Below, in pieces: positions 49,496 to 59,417 of a DNA stretch of 64,000 nt. The translations under genes and the position numbers were made by a program. The DNA is taken from the NCBI GenBank assembly GCA_026225945.1, contig JAMJFZ010000181.1:1-64000 (forward strand), given 5' to 3'. The notes beneath the pieces are model-generated. The model saw nothing but the letters and a program-made list of their open reading frames with translations. It made no database searches and had not been told where the DNA came from. The stretch's first letter is position 1. Each line of letters starts with the position of its first letter. This DNA comes from Cricetomys ansorgei. Lineage: Eukaryota; Chordata; Mammalia; Rodentia; Nesomyidae.

Positions 49496-50427
49496 ATGGA
49501 TGCTTCAGACTTAGTCTTCTTATAATCCTATACTCTGCAGATTGCTTCTCATGCCCTGTGTCTCCCATCTCTCACTATTTTAGTGCTTTACTACATAAAC
49601 AGACATAACGAGCTTCTTGTTGGAAGATTATTTTTAAATAGTGTTTCTATCCTTTTAAAAACTTGTCAGTTTTATTATGGAATACTCAGTGATAGCGATG
49701 TTTGAAGCTTGGACAGAACAGGTATGGCCTTATTGTTGGGACAGGTTGGAACTTTGAAGTTTTGTACATTACCTCCATAGGATTTAAGTGAACCTGTTTG
49801 CGTTCAACCTTAGCTGAATTGTTTCTGGGCTGTGCAGATGTCTTGGAAGAATTGTCTGTGTTTCAAGGGTCTCTGTTTCCTTATCCCCATTCCCTCTTTA
49901 ACTTCCGAAATAGAGAACAATTCTGTTTTCCTTCTGTGATTATGGCATTGGTTGCTAAAGGTTAGCTGTGCATGGCCCTCTCAAAATTAATGTGCTTGCT
50001 CACTGCTTGCTTCCTCCAAGGGAAGAATTCCTTGAGAAATTTCGATTGTGACATTCTCTGTGGAAGAACAGCAACTTGATCTCTAAGGAGAATTGAAAGC
50101 ACAGGGCCCAATGTTTCCCACGTTACAGCTTCAGACAGTTGTGAGCAGTACAGTGCAGACACAGTGCTGTCTGACAGACAAGGCTATCCACTTCCTACAG
50201 TCTTTGCTCTCTCTCTAAATCTGGAATCAAAGGTCAGCATGCTTATCTTCTCTGTCTATGGCACCTTGGCCTGTCTTTTCTTCCCCCATGATATACCTGT
50301 GTTCTTTCCTAAGATTCAACATCTGAACCCAATGAACACCAAACCTGGTATATCCCCTCTACGCATTTTCTTTCTTTCTTTCCTTTTATTTTGCGGACAT
50401 TGTGCCCTTATAAAATATTTTAAAAGA
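49496..50427. other. Unique non-coding sequence
   Basis: No recognised gene or repeat. Confidence 0.5.
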
Positions 50428-50597
50428 GCCGGGTGGTGGTGGCACAGGCCTTTGATCCAAGTACTTGGGAGGCAGAGGAAGGTGGATCTCTGTGAGTTCG
50501 AGGCCAGCCTGGTCTACAGAATGAGTTCCAGGACAGCTAGAGTTACAATAGAGAAACCCTGTCTTAAAAAACAAAACAACAACAACAACAAAAAAAA
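50428..50597 (+). repeat. B1 SINE, sense, with A-rich tail
   Basis: A full-length, well preserved B1: gccgggtggtggtggcacag, tttgatccaagtacttggga, ggcagaggaaggtggatctc, gagttcgaggccagcctggt, ctacagaatgagttccagga and gagaaaccctgtcttaaaa, then an (AAC)n tail. A-rich flanks (about TTAAAAGA and TTAAAAAAGA) may be a TSD. Confidence 0.96.
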
Positions 50598-50639
50598 TTA
50601 AAAAAGAAAATCCTTCAATGGCAATTTCTTTTATGAAAA

Positions 50640-51498
50640 AATGGATTTCTTCATTTTGCAGGAGTTGGGCTGGTGGGGATTTGAGTAGGAGGGACCAGGA
50701 GGGAGGGGGAAGGGATAGAGGGAAAGAGTGCAGGGAGAAAAAGCCAGACTTTGGGGCCCTTGGGAGAGATGTGGAAACCTAATGTCATGGAAGCTTCCTG
50801 GAGTCTAGGAGGGTGACCCTAATGAGGACTCGTAGTAAAGGAGGATACAGAGTCTGAACTGGCCATCTTTTGTAGCCAGGTAAGGCTATCAGTGGTGAGA
50901 CAGGGACACCAACCCTTCCACCTACAATCTGTCCTGCCTGAGAGATGTCCTGCAAGACGTGCTGGAGCAATGGTGGCTCAGAACTTGTGAGAGCGGCCAA
51001 CCAATGTCTAGTTTAACTTGAGTCACATGCCATAAGACGGAGCCCATGCCTGACACTGCCTGGATGGCTGGGAAATGGAAACTGGATAGCCCAGAGACCT
51101 AGGGTAGAATCAAATACAGCTTCTCTCCATACCCCCAAAGGTTAATGAAATGATTCCTGATGATATCCTGCTATACTCACAGATCCGTACCTTTTCTAAT
51201 CCTCATCAGAGAGACTTCCTCTGACAGCAGATGACAGTGGGTGCAGAGAAACCAAAGCCACATATTATGTGGAGAGAGAGTTTAATTGTAGGTTTCCAAT
51301 GAGTCCCTTCCCTCTGAGTTCACGGAACCTTAAGGAAGAAGGAAAGAAAAGATTGTAGAAGTCAGAAGGGAAGGACGATACCAAGAGAATATGGCCCACT
51401 GAATCAATTAAGCAGGGCTCATATGGGCTCACCCAGATTGAAGCAGCAAGCATGGAGCCTGCATGGGTTTGCACCAGGTCCTCTCCGTATGTTATGAC
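50640..51498 (+). repeat. Rodent L1 (Lx-like) 3' region, first segment
   Basis: Sense sequence of a dispersed rodent L1 3' region: gagggaccaggagggagggg, gactttggggcccttgggag, atggtggctcagaacttgtg, cctcatcagagagacttcct, tgagttcacggaaccttaag, gcatgggtttgcaccaggtc and ctctccgtatgttatgac. It stops at the LTR insertion and resumes at 52297. Confidence 0.78.
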
Positions 51499-52093
51499 TG
51501 TAGCAAGATGCTTTGAAAAAGTTTTGTATTCTTGGTTTCTCTAAAAACACCGAATGCCTTTTGGAATATGTTTCTGTCCCCATCCCAAGTATAGTGAATG
51601 TGATTTAGATTATTAGTTATTGGTGGCTATGATTTTGTTATGTGAAAACCATATTTGCCATATGTAGCTTGTTCATATGATTTCATACAGCTTAGACTTC
51701 TGGGAACTTTGCTCAGAGTATATATAGGTTGAGACTTGGAGAGCTGGGGTTGATTGGTTGGTTGGTTATTGTTAGTTGCTGGGACTTTGGTTGGAGGAAT
51801 TAGGTTTGGTGTCATTGGTTTGAGACATTAGTCCAGCTCGCTATCAGTTCCTGTTCTCCAAGCTTTGGACAGCCAATAAGAGTTGTGAATCAGTGTTTCT
51901 TTCCTTTCCTTTCCTTTCCTTTCCTTTCCTTTCCTTTCCTTTCCTTTCCTTTCCTTTCCTTTCCTTTCCTTTCCTTTCCTTTCCTTTCCTTTCCTTTCCT
52001 TTCCTTTCCTTTTCCTCTTCTTTCTTTCTTCCTTCCTTCCTTCCTTCCTTCCTTCCTTCCTTCCTTCCTTCCTTCCTTCCTTCCTTCCTTCCT

Positions 52094-52176
<83 letters not shown>

Positions 52177-52296
52177 CTTTCTTTCTTTCTTTCTTGGCAG
52201 CCAACAAGGATGATGAAGATTTCTTCCTTTATTCCTGTCTTTCTTTTTTCTTTCCTGAGCTAGAGGGTAAAAAAGACACTGTAGCAACCTGTTACA
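51499..52296. mobile_element. Solo class II-type LTR inserted in L1, with internal microsatellite
   Basis: A 798-bp element with TGTAGCAAG and CCTGTTACA ends and a perfect 6-bp TSD, TATGAC (51493-51498 and 52297-52302). Excising it rejoins the L1 in register. The 6-bp TSD fits a class II ERV. A TATATA lies at 51719-51724 and a CCAAT at 51873-51877, but no clear AATAAA is seen, so orientation is left open. About 300 bases of the element are pyrimidine microsatellite, so the original LTR was near 500 bases. Confidence 0.78.
51896..52195. repeat. Compound (TTTCC)n-(CTTC)n-(CTTT)n microsatellite
   Basis: TTTCC units to about 52011, a short transition, CTTC units to about 52093, then CTTT units to 52195 with one CTCTTT break near 52176. 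Wholly pyrimidine on the plus strand. Long Ser/Phe/Leu/Pro and Lys/Glu/Arg frames over it are artefacts. Confidence 0.97.
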
Positions 52297-52598
52297 TATG
52301 ACTGTCAGCTTTTGTGGGACTCCTAACAATGGGAGCAGGTATGTCTCTGATACTTTTGCCTGATATTGGAACCCTTTTCCTTCTATTGGGTTGCTTTGTT
52401 CAGCCTCAATATGAGGGCTTTCACTTTGTCTTATTATATATTGTTTTGTGGTGTTTGGTTATTGCCTCTTGGAGGCCTGATTTTTCCTGAAGGGAAACAG
52501 AGGAAGGGTGGATCTGGGGGAGAGGACAGGGAAGTTGTAAGGGGGAGCTGGAAGGAGTGGAGGAAGGGGAAACTGTGTGTGCAAGAAGAATCTATTTT
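52297..52598 (+). repeat. Rodent L1 (Lx-like) 3' region, second segment
   Basis: Continues from 51498: gtgggactcctaacaatggg, tgatattggaacccttttcc, attgggttgctttgttcagc, ctcaatatgagggctttcac, gcctcttggaggcctgattt, cagaggaagggtggatctgg and ggggaaactgtgtgtg, then gaagaatctatttt. The last 15 bases are the left TSD of the next insertion. Confidence 0.85.
52584..52598. repeat. 15-bp target-site duplication, left copy
   Basis: AGAAGAATCTATTTT, identical to 53337-53351. It brackets the TTCTC array and the antisense B1 as a single insertion. Confidence 0.92.
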
Positions 52599-52608
52599 TT
52601 TAACTCAA

Positions 52609-53200
52609 CTCTTCTCTTCTCTTCTCTTCTCTTCTCTCTCTTCTCTTCTCTCTCTTCTCTTCTCTTCTCTTCTCTCTCTTCTCTTCTCTTCTCTTCTCTT
52701 CTCTTCTCTTCTCTCTTCTCTTCTCTTCTTCTCTTCTCTTCTCTTCTCTCTCTTCTCTCTCTTCTCTTCTCTTCTCTTCTCTTCTCTTCTCTTCTCTTCT
52801 CTTCTCTTCTCTCTCTTCTCTTCTCTTCTCTTCTCTTCTCTTCTCTTCTCTCTCTTCTCTTCTCTCTCTTCTTTTCTCTCTCTTCTCTTCTCTTCTCTCT
52901 CTTCTCTCTCTTCTCTTCTCTTCTCTTCTCTTCTCTTCTCTTCTCTTCTCTCTCTTCTCTTCTCTTCTCTTCTCTTCTCTTCTCTTCTCTTCTCTTCTCT
53001 CTCTTCTCTTCTCTTCTCTTCTCTTCTCTTCTCTTCTCTCTCTTCTCTTCTCTCTCTTCTCTTCTCTTCTCTCTCTTCTCTCTCTTCTCTTCTCTTCTCT
53101 TCTCTTCTCTTCTCTTCTCTTCTCTTCTCTCTCTTCTCTTCTCTTCTCTTCTCTTCTCTTCTCTTCTCTTCTCTCTCTTCTTTTCTCTTCTCTTTCTCTT
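52609..53200. repeat. (TTCTC)n array of about 590 bp
   Basis: TTCTC pentamers with recurrent TCTC register shifts and a few TTTTC units (near 52870 and 53181). It sits at the tail position of the antisense B1 inside the shared TSD, so in B1 sense it is an expanded (GAGAA)n tail. The 285- and 231-codon Ser/Leu/Phe frames and the 215-codon Arg/Glu/Lys frame are translations of this repeat. Confidence 0.97.
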
Positions 53201-53336
53201 TTCAAGAAAGGGTTTTTCTGTGAAGCTCTGGCTGTTCTGGAACTCACTATAAACCAGGTTGGCCTCTAACTCAGAGATCTGTCCTCCTCTACCTCCTGAA
53301 TGCTGGGATTAAAGGCATGTGCTACCGCTGCTGGGC
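53201..53336 (-). repeat. B1 SINE, antisense, inserted in L1
   Basis: The plus strand reads caagaaagggtttttctgtg, ctggctgttctggaactcac, aaaccaggttggcctctaac, gggattaaaggcatgtgcta and ccgctgctgggc. Its head abuts the right TSD at 53337 exactly. Its tail is the TTCTC array. Confidence 0.95.
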
Positions 53337-53351
53337 AGAAGAATCTATTTT
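53337..53351. repeat. 15-bp target-site duplication, right copy
   Basis: AGAAGAATCTATTTT, no mismatch to the left copy. Confidence 0.92.
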
Positions 53352-53394
53352 CAATTAAAAAACAAAAACAAAAAACAACAACAACAAAAAAAAA
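53352..53394 (+). repeat. L1 3' terminus with A-rich tail
   Basis: CAATTAAAAAACAAAAAC, then AACAACAAC and a run of A. In rodent L1 copies the phrase gaagaatctattttcaat directly precedes the tail, so this is the true 3' end of the L1 starting at 50640. Confidence 0.82.
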
Positions 53395-53775
53395 TTTCTT
53401 CCTTTGGGAAAGGCTTTGAAAATGAAAATTGAATAACTTAATCCAGTTTTGCTGGGACTACAGAGAAGCTTAAGGCCAAAGAGTGGATTACTTTAATCTT
53501 TAGGTTTTCAAATATTTTTTTCTAGTTTTGTAATGCATGTAATTTTGTATTGATTTTCCAAAGCAAGTTGTCTCATGAATTATTTTAGAAAAATGGAATC
53601 AACTTTCTAAATCTCTGGATAACATTTGAAACAGAGAAAATAATCTTTCCATAAAAATAATAGTAAGAAGTTTAACATGAATATACACATGCACACATAC
53701 ACACACACACATACACATATGAATATCTACATATATACTTGACATAGATTATATATATGCAGGTATTTTAATACC
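53395..53775. other. Unique sequence with CA/TA-rich patch
   Basis: No gene. Degenerate (CA)n/(TA)n sequence at 53684-53760. Confidence 0.55.
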
Positions 53776-54097
53776 TGGAGCTCTGGAGATGATATAATCA
53801 ATTATGAGTTTCCTGGACAATCATGAAGACACTAGTTCAATCCTCAGGACCCTTGTAAAAGCGAAGTCCAGCAGCATGTGCTCATAATTCAGGTGGTAAG
53901 AATGAAGAGACAGGATGATCACCGAGGCTGATTGGCCTGCCACTCAAACTGTCAGGTTCAGTGAATGACCTTGTCTCAAAAACTAAGGTAGAAAGCGATT
54001 AAAAATGGCACTAATGTTGATCTCTAGTTTATATATACAAATGATCTCTAGTTTATACATACACATACTCACATGTGCATACATGTGCACACGTGTG

Positions 54098-54099
<2 letters not shown>
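53776..54099 (+). repeat. B4 (ID-B1 chimeric) SINE, sense
   Basis: The ID-like head (ctctggagatgatataatca, acactagttcaatcctcagg) leads into the B1-like part (gtccagcagcatgtgctcat, aggtggtaagaatgaagaga, cactcaaactgtcaggttca, gtgaatgaccttgtctcaaa), then the usual CA/TG-rich B4 tail. A small TGATCTCTAGTTTATA duplication lies at 54018-54058. Confidence 0.75.

Positions 54100-54130
<31 letters not shown>
54100..54130. repeat. (CA)n microsatellite at B4 tail
   Basis: About 15 CA units forming the terminal tail of the B4. Confidence 0.95.
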
Positions 54131-54132
<2 letters not shown>

Positions 54133-54604
54133 TACCTAAGGATCTTTCTTAAGTCTCCAGTCTATTCAAGCCATCACTTTATAATGAGCAACTCATTTCT
54201 TTTACTGTGATGCATGGTGTTACGTGTGAGGTTCTTTCCCGCACATCCTCTCTTCTCTGTATTCATAGGATTTGAGAGTACACGTTGAACTTTCAGGGAA
54301 CGCTTTCTCAGTTCCTTCTAAGTCAACACAGATTTACTTTTTTTCACTGAGTGTTCATGGCATGCTAAGTCTAATCTCTGGTATATGTCCTGCTTCAATA
54401 ATACAGGTTGAAGGCCATTGTTCCTGCTAGTCTGGAAGTTTACAATCTAAATCCAGGCTTCTTGAGCTAGACTTCCTGATCTCTTATCTTCTGGAAACCA
54501 TGATAGTGAGTAGCTTCTTTGTGAAACAAACAAGTATGTCTAGTGTCACCATTAAAAAATAACCATCTCTTACTTTTCTTGTGTCTTATCCATCTTACCT
54601 ATTT
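54131..54604. other. Unique sequence with possible ancient repeat
   Basis: 54335-54455 resembles an old mammalian repeat (actgagtgttcatggcatgc, ctagtctggaagtttacaat) but is too diverged to name. Confidence 0.4.
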
Positions 54605-54972
54605 TTTGCCTTGTAGAGTGCTCGTTTTATGTCAACTTCACACACCTTAGCGTCATCTGGGAAACAGAAACCTCTATTGAAAAAAAAAAAAGGCCCACAC
54701 CAGATTGGCCTGCAGATAAGCCTGTGGGGGATTTTCTTGGTTGATGATTGATATGGAAGAGCCCAGATCACTGTGGGCAGTGCCACACCTGAGGCTGGTG
54801 CTCTTAGGTGCCGTAAGAAAAGCAGAGCAAACTTTGGAGAGAGAGCCAGTAAGTGCCCTGACTTCTGTCAGTGATGGATAGTGAATTATGTAAGATGAGA
54901 TAAATCATTCCTCCTCAAGTATCATCAGTTATGGTGTTTCAACACAGCAATAGGAACCTTAGCTAAGACAGA
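54605..54972 (-). repeat. High-copy rodent interspersed repeat, body type A, antisense orientation
   Basis: The opposite orientation of the copy at 22335-22745: atgtcaacttcacacacctt, accagattggcctgcagata, agcctgtgggggattttctt, ctgtgggcagtgccacacct, tctgtcagtgatggatagtg and gtgtttcaacacagcaatag, then ctaagacag. Better preserved than the other copy. Family name not assigned. Confidence 0.75.
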
Positions 54973-55610
54973 GAAAGGTACATACTGTATTCTGCTGAAA
55001 GGCTAGCATGTCCACTCAAACAGTACCTTCTCCCCTCTCCTATTATATTCCTCTATTTAACATGTCCGTAGTAAGTTGCTTCATTTTCCCTTCTGATTAT
55101 GGAGGATATAAATAATATCCTAATCAAAGACCTGTCATCACAAGGAAGCACTTTAGCACCTTATTTTTGTGACTACGAAGTGTAAATCTATTAGTCAATT
55201 CAGCATGAGCCTCTTACATTAAATTGGTCTCTTATCTGGTATCCCTTTCCTTTACTCTAACCTTCTTTCCTTAGCCTTTCTCCTTCCTTTCCTCTTTTAT
55301 TACTTGCTAAGACCCATGTCCATAGGATAGATTGAAATTCTTTGTGAAATTTAGGCTTTAGGTGAGCCTTCATTTTTGGTATTTCCATCAGTTGCTGCCT
55401 GATATTGCCCCTAGAGAAAAACCATAAAACCTGTTGCCCTACATGACAATAACAACTTTTACTTGAGAATGTGTAGTCAGAGCTAATTAATGCTGCCGAT
55501 GACTAGAGACATTTCTCCTGTCATGGCATTTTTCTGGACTGGTCAGTGTGGCTGCTGGTTAAAGCCAGGAGGCTTTTATGTTTTTTTTTCTTTTTTCTTT
55601 TTTTTCCAGC

Positions 55611-55634
55611 AAAAAAAAAAAAAAAAAAAAAAAA
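55611..55634. repeat. (A)24 homopolymer next to T-rich tract
   Basis: T-rich sequence (55581-55605), then CCAGC, then 24 A. The two arms could pair as a hairpin. Confidence 0.9.
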
Positions 55635-56154
55635 GTGATTCATTAAAACATTTGAAACCAGAAATTTAATAAAAAGAAATTTCTTAACTTCTCGTTAAAC
55701 TTTGAGGTTATCCCTTTGGGTTTAGGGAATTGTTCTATTCTAAATCTTTGCTAACATGCTCCTGAAATCTGTTTGCAGCTGGGGATTGCTGTGTAGAGGG
55801 ACATGGGAGATATGTTTGGGTTTTGGAGAGTTGGTCTCCTATTGGGTCTTTTAATTCCATGTCTGAATAAAATGTGTGAGAAAGAAAACAGAACAAATCG
55901 TTTAATGGGTTTTCACTGCTGAAAACCTCTGAAGTCTGGCCAAATGAGTCTTGGCTGAGGGAACCACAAAAACTTTACCATAGTCCATCAACAACAGAGT
56001 TATATAAATCAGCTTATCGAACCCAAAAAGGTTAGCATTCTTGGTCAGAGTCCGCATCACCTATTAAGTACCACTGGGAGACTCTCTGGATTGGCTCCTG
56101 TAACCTTTGCTAGAGTGCCCTAGGAATTTGCCCAGTTCATTATTGCTGCTTCAG

Positions 56155-56179
56155 AATGAGGCTGGCGACCAGCCTCATT
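56155..56179. other. Perfect 11-bp inverted repeat with 3-nt loop
   Basis: AATGAGGCTGG, loop CGA, CCAGCCTCATT. All eleven pairs match. It lies outside any repeat I recognise. Confidence 0.9.
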
Positions 56180-56954
56180 GGCTCACTTGGTGAATTATTG
56201 TCTGAGACTAGAGTAGCCATTTAATCACTCAGCGTCCCGTAGCCCAAAGTTCCACTTTGTTTTCTGTGATTCTTGAATGAAGCCTCTGAGGTTTGCTCCT
56301 TTTTTTCAAACGGTTTCACAGTTTTTCTCAAATGGTTTCAGCTGAAGGTATAAGCATCTTTTATCTAAGAGCAAAGTGACATTCAGCAACACATGATATG
56401 AATTTCAAGTCAATGTGCCAATTCCGACAACTATCGGTTCTCGCTACCAGCTCTGACTTCATTAATACTCCGCCCCACTTTTCCATAGCCTTCAGAGTTG
56501 CAGGAATGCAAAAGGCTTTGTAAGTCTACCTGACCCAAGCTCAGGGCTTCAGGAAGGTCCCAGCCTAATTCTGCTTTGTCTCCCACAAGCATCCTTCAGG
56601 AGCTGCCAATCCGGGGGATGACGGGTGGGGGCATGATTTTTAATAGCACTACAGGGGAAAGAATACATTTCAAAGGAAATTACATTTATCTTTGAGACTT
56701 TTCTACTTTCCTTCTGAGACTCCCTTCATCTCACCTCGCACCCTTATCCCTTCATGGTGCTGTGTACTGTAAAGTGGGAACTGGCCCTTGTCGGTTTGTT
56801 TAGGCCTCCACTTTCTCTTCTTCCTGTGACTTAGGATTCGATTTTTAACGATAATGTGTATTGGAATTAAAGAAACACAGCATGAAGATTATATCTGGAG
56901 AAGATGGGTGTGGGGAGAGGTAGAATGTAGGCAAAAGTATTAATCTGAAAATGG

Positions 56955-57115
56955 CAAAATAAGGAAAGATGTGTCCTTGGGAAGATACATATGGAAGATA
57001 AGCACATCAAAAAGTGTTTGACATAAGTAGAGATAAGAAAAATACAAATTAAAATCAGGAGGCTGTATTGTCACATGCCTATCGGAATGACTAAAGTGAA
57101 ATATATAACAATACC
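56955..57115 (+). repeat. L1 ORF2 3' fragment
   Basis: Sense L1 ORF2: gaagatacatatggaagata, cacatcaaaaagtgtttgac, gaaaaatacaaattaaaatc and tgcctatcggaatgactaaa. It matches the conserved run coding near the ORF2 C-terminus, with indels. Confidence 0.7.
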
Positions 57116-57119
57116 TCTT

Positions 57120-57405
57120 TTAGTTTCTTTTCTATTACTATGATTTTTAAAAAAGCATTTCACGTGGATCTCATTGTTCCAGAGGGTTAGAGTCTATGAT
57201 CATCACAGTAGGAAGGATGGCAACAAAAGGTAGGCATGGCGCAGCTAGAACAGTAAGTGAGAGTTCATATCAAATCCACAAGTACAAGGCACAAAAAAGA
57301 ACTATCTGGGAATGGTGTGGGCTTTTTAAACTCAAAGCCCATCCCCTTCAAGCAATCTGCAGGAAACCTATGAATATCTGAGACTAATTAATTTTAGCAG
57401 CATAA
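57120..57405 (+). repeat. High-copy rodent interspersed repeat, body type B
   Basis: Begins ttagtttcttttctattact and atgatttttaaaaaagca, then ccagagggttagagtctatg, ggcatggcgcagctagaaca, aatccacaagtacaaggcac and aaactcaaagcccatcccct. It is the opposite orientation of 16455-16915. Truncated on the right. Confidence 0.62.
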
Positions 57406-57589
57406 TCAAAAAACTGGCATATATTCCCAATGGAAAAAAACCGGTTACAATGTAAAGATTTTGCTCAGGTATTCTTTATTCATGTCCCAAATAATTTCTT
57501 TACCCTGAAACTTATTTTGGGTTCCAGAACAGGGAGGAAATTTGAAATATTTTCCTTCCTCTTTCTCCCTTCCTTCCTTCTTTTCTTTC

Positions 57590-57745
57590 TTTCTATCACT
57601 TTTTAGATTACAATTTAATTACGATATTTCTCCTTCCGTTTCCCCTCCCCACATCTCTTCAAATTCATGGCCTCATTTTTTCCTAATTGTTATTGCCTAC
57701 ATATACATATATACATACATAAAATCTTGTTAAATTCTCTGGTTA
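57590..57745 (-). repeat. L1 3' UTR fragment, antisense
   Basis: The plus strand shows aatttaattacgatatttct, ccttccgtttcccctcccca, caaattcatggcctcatttt and taattgttattgcctacata, then tatacatatatac. It is the complement of the L1 3' UTR, matching the sense copy at 60455. A (TTCC)/(TTTC) patch precedes it. Confidence 0.78.
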
Positions 57746-58554
57746 TATCTCCCCCCCCCCTTTTCTTCTTTTTAAATCAAGGATCACTGGTCTTCTTTTC
57801 TTAAGATTTGAGTTGAATGCTCTTGCTAAGCTAACTGTAAATGCTTTCTCATAAATCTTTTCTAACAGTGAAAGCTTGCATTGATATCACGGTGATTAAT
57901 ATAAGTAAGGAGCCATCCTAAGTATATAATATTATTAAAAACAAGTGAATCACGATAGAAATTCCTTGTGAGTCTTTAGTATTTGTTTGTAGTCTTTGAG
58001 CTTCCAAGCGTTTATGTATAAATATGTAAATTTTAACCACATTGTTTTAAAAGTAATCGTGACATCATAGTTTAGTGACTAAAGCCACCGGTTTGATCTT
58101 TGTTTGATACCATCAATTTAAGATCATGAACTGATTTTCACAGGAAAATGGCTTTAATGGAATTTCTACTCTGAGCTTTAATTTTATTAAACACAGATTT
58201 CCCTGTGTGGTAATTTAATTTTGGTCGTAATCACCAATAAATTACAAGAAATATTGCTTCAACCCTAAAGGCATCTGAACAAAAAGTAATCTACTTTGAG
58301 GTGACCCTACTAAGCTGGGGGGAAAGCCCCCATTTAGTGAAACTAAGTAAGGAAAATGTGGTACTATTTGGTGTACTGATGTTCCCTGAAATCCCTCAGT
58401 TCTGCCAAGAGTGAAAAGGCGGTGATATTAAAATTCTCCACATTCTGAGTTAACTTGGTGTTGAGACTTATTATACTGGTGCTTAAAAAACCAGATGGGC
58501 TGTACAGTCTTAACGAGTTTAACATTTTGTGACCTTCTGTGGTTGAAAGAGAAC
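57746..58554. other. Unique non-coding sequence
   Basis: Contains a C10 run at 57752-57761. Nothing else recognised. Confidence 0.5.
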
Positions 58555-58695
58555 TGAGCAAGGAGCCAGAATCTGTGGGTTCTGGTCTTGGCTTTGGCAC
58601 TAACCAGCTGTGCAAATTTGAGAGTTAATTTTCTCCTATGATGCAGGATTATTGCCTACTATAAAACTAAGTGATTAGGCTAAGTGATTTCACTG
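58555..58695 (-). repeat. MIR SINE, antisense
   Basis: The plus strand reads gccagaatctgtgggttctg, gtcttggctttggcactaac and cagctgtgcaaatttgagag, the complement of the MIR 3' core (cctggctctgccacttacta and following). Confidence 0.68.
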
Positions 58696-59417
58696 GTTCC
58701 TTCCTTATCTAACAAGTAAACTCTGGGTTCAAAACATAGAAATACTGACCAAGCTTACTTGGTTAAATTAGTTTTGCTGATCCTCATTTTTATTTCTAGT
58801 AAAATGGTCTAGCTAATAGCAGAGCATGAGGAACAAGTGAGCCAGTTCATGTGCAAAGATTAACATATAATGGGTGGTCAGTGAAGATTAACTATTGTTT
58901 CTGTGAGTCCAAGGATAGCAATTTGAATACAGACAATAAGTCTCTTACAATGGAACAGCTTACAATGGTAGCCTTTCCTATGGTGGGAAATAATACACAT
59001 TCAGTAGAAACTGTGCTTTTGATTGTGAATTTTCATCTTCCCCTAGTCTAGTGATATGCAATCCTCAGTTCTCTCACATTGCTGAACAGGTGCAGCAAAC
59101 TGCAGCTATTGGTCAGCTATGACTCCACTGAGGTAAGCAAATAGCCCTACAGTGCACTGCATTGCATAGAACATAATTTCTGTTTTAAACAAAACGCAAT
59201 TTCTCTAGCTCCCATTATTGACAATTTGGTTTCTTTTGTTTTTATTTTGGGGGGCCTCATGCTCAATAAATTATCAGTGACAGAGCTTTATTCCAGGCTC
59301 TTCCCTATATGGGAGGAAGAGGGAGAAAGGGAGGGGGAGAGGGAGAGAGAGATAGCACTAGAAGCAGTGTACATTTAATATGAATGTGGTGATTTTCTCC
59401 TATGATCTCAACCCAAC
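58696..59417. other. Unique non-coding sequence
   Basis: Contains a (GGGAGA)n-like purine patch at 59310-59355. No gene seen. Confidence 0.5.

Larger units (their letters stand above)
54973..56954. other. Mostly unique sequence
   Basis: No gene recognised. Contains a T-rich/A24 tract at 55580-55634 and a perfect hairpin at 56155-56179. 55900-56650 is repeat-free with slightly higher CpG content than its surroundings. Confidence 0.45.

Noticed and set aside
51844..52329. 161- and 138-codon low-complexity frames
   Set aside because: Translations of TTTCC/CTTC/CTTT repeat inside an LTR; no domain and no start context.
52366..53252. 285- and 231-codon Ser/Leu/Phe-rich plus frames and a 215-codon Arg/Glu minus frame
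   Set aside because: They are translations of the TTCTC array; a pentamer repeat without stops stays open in several frames on both strands.
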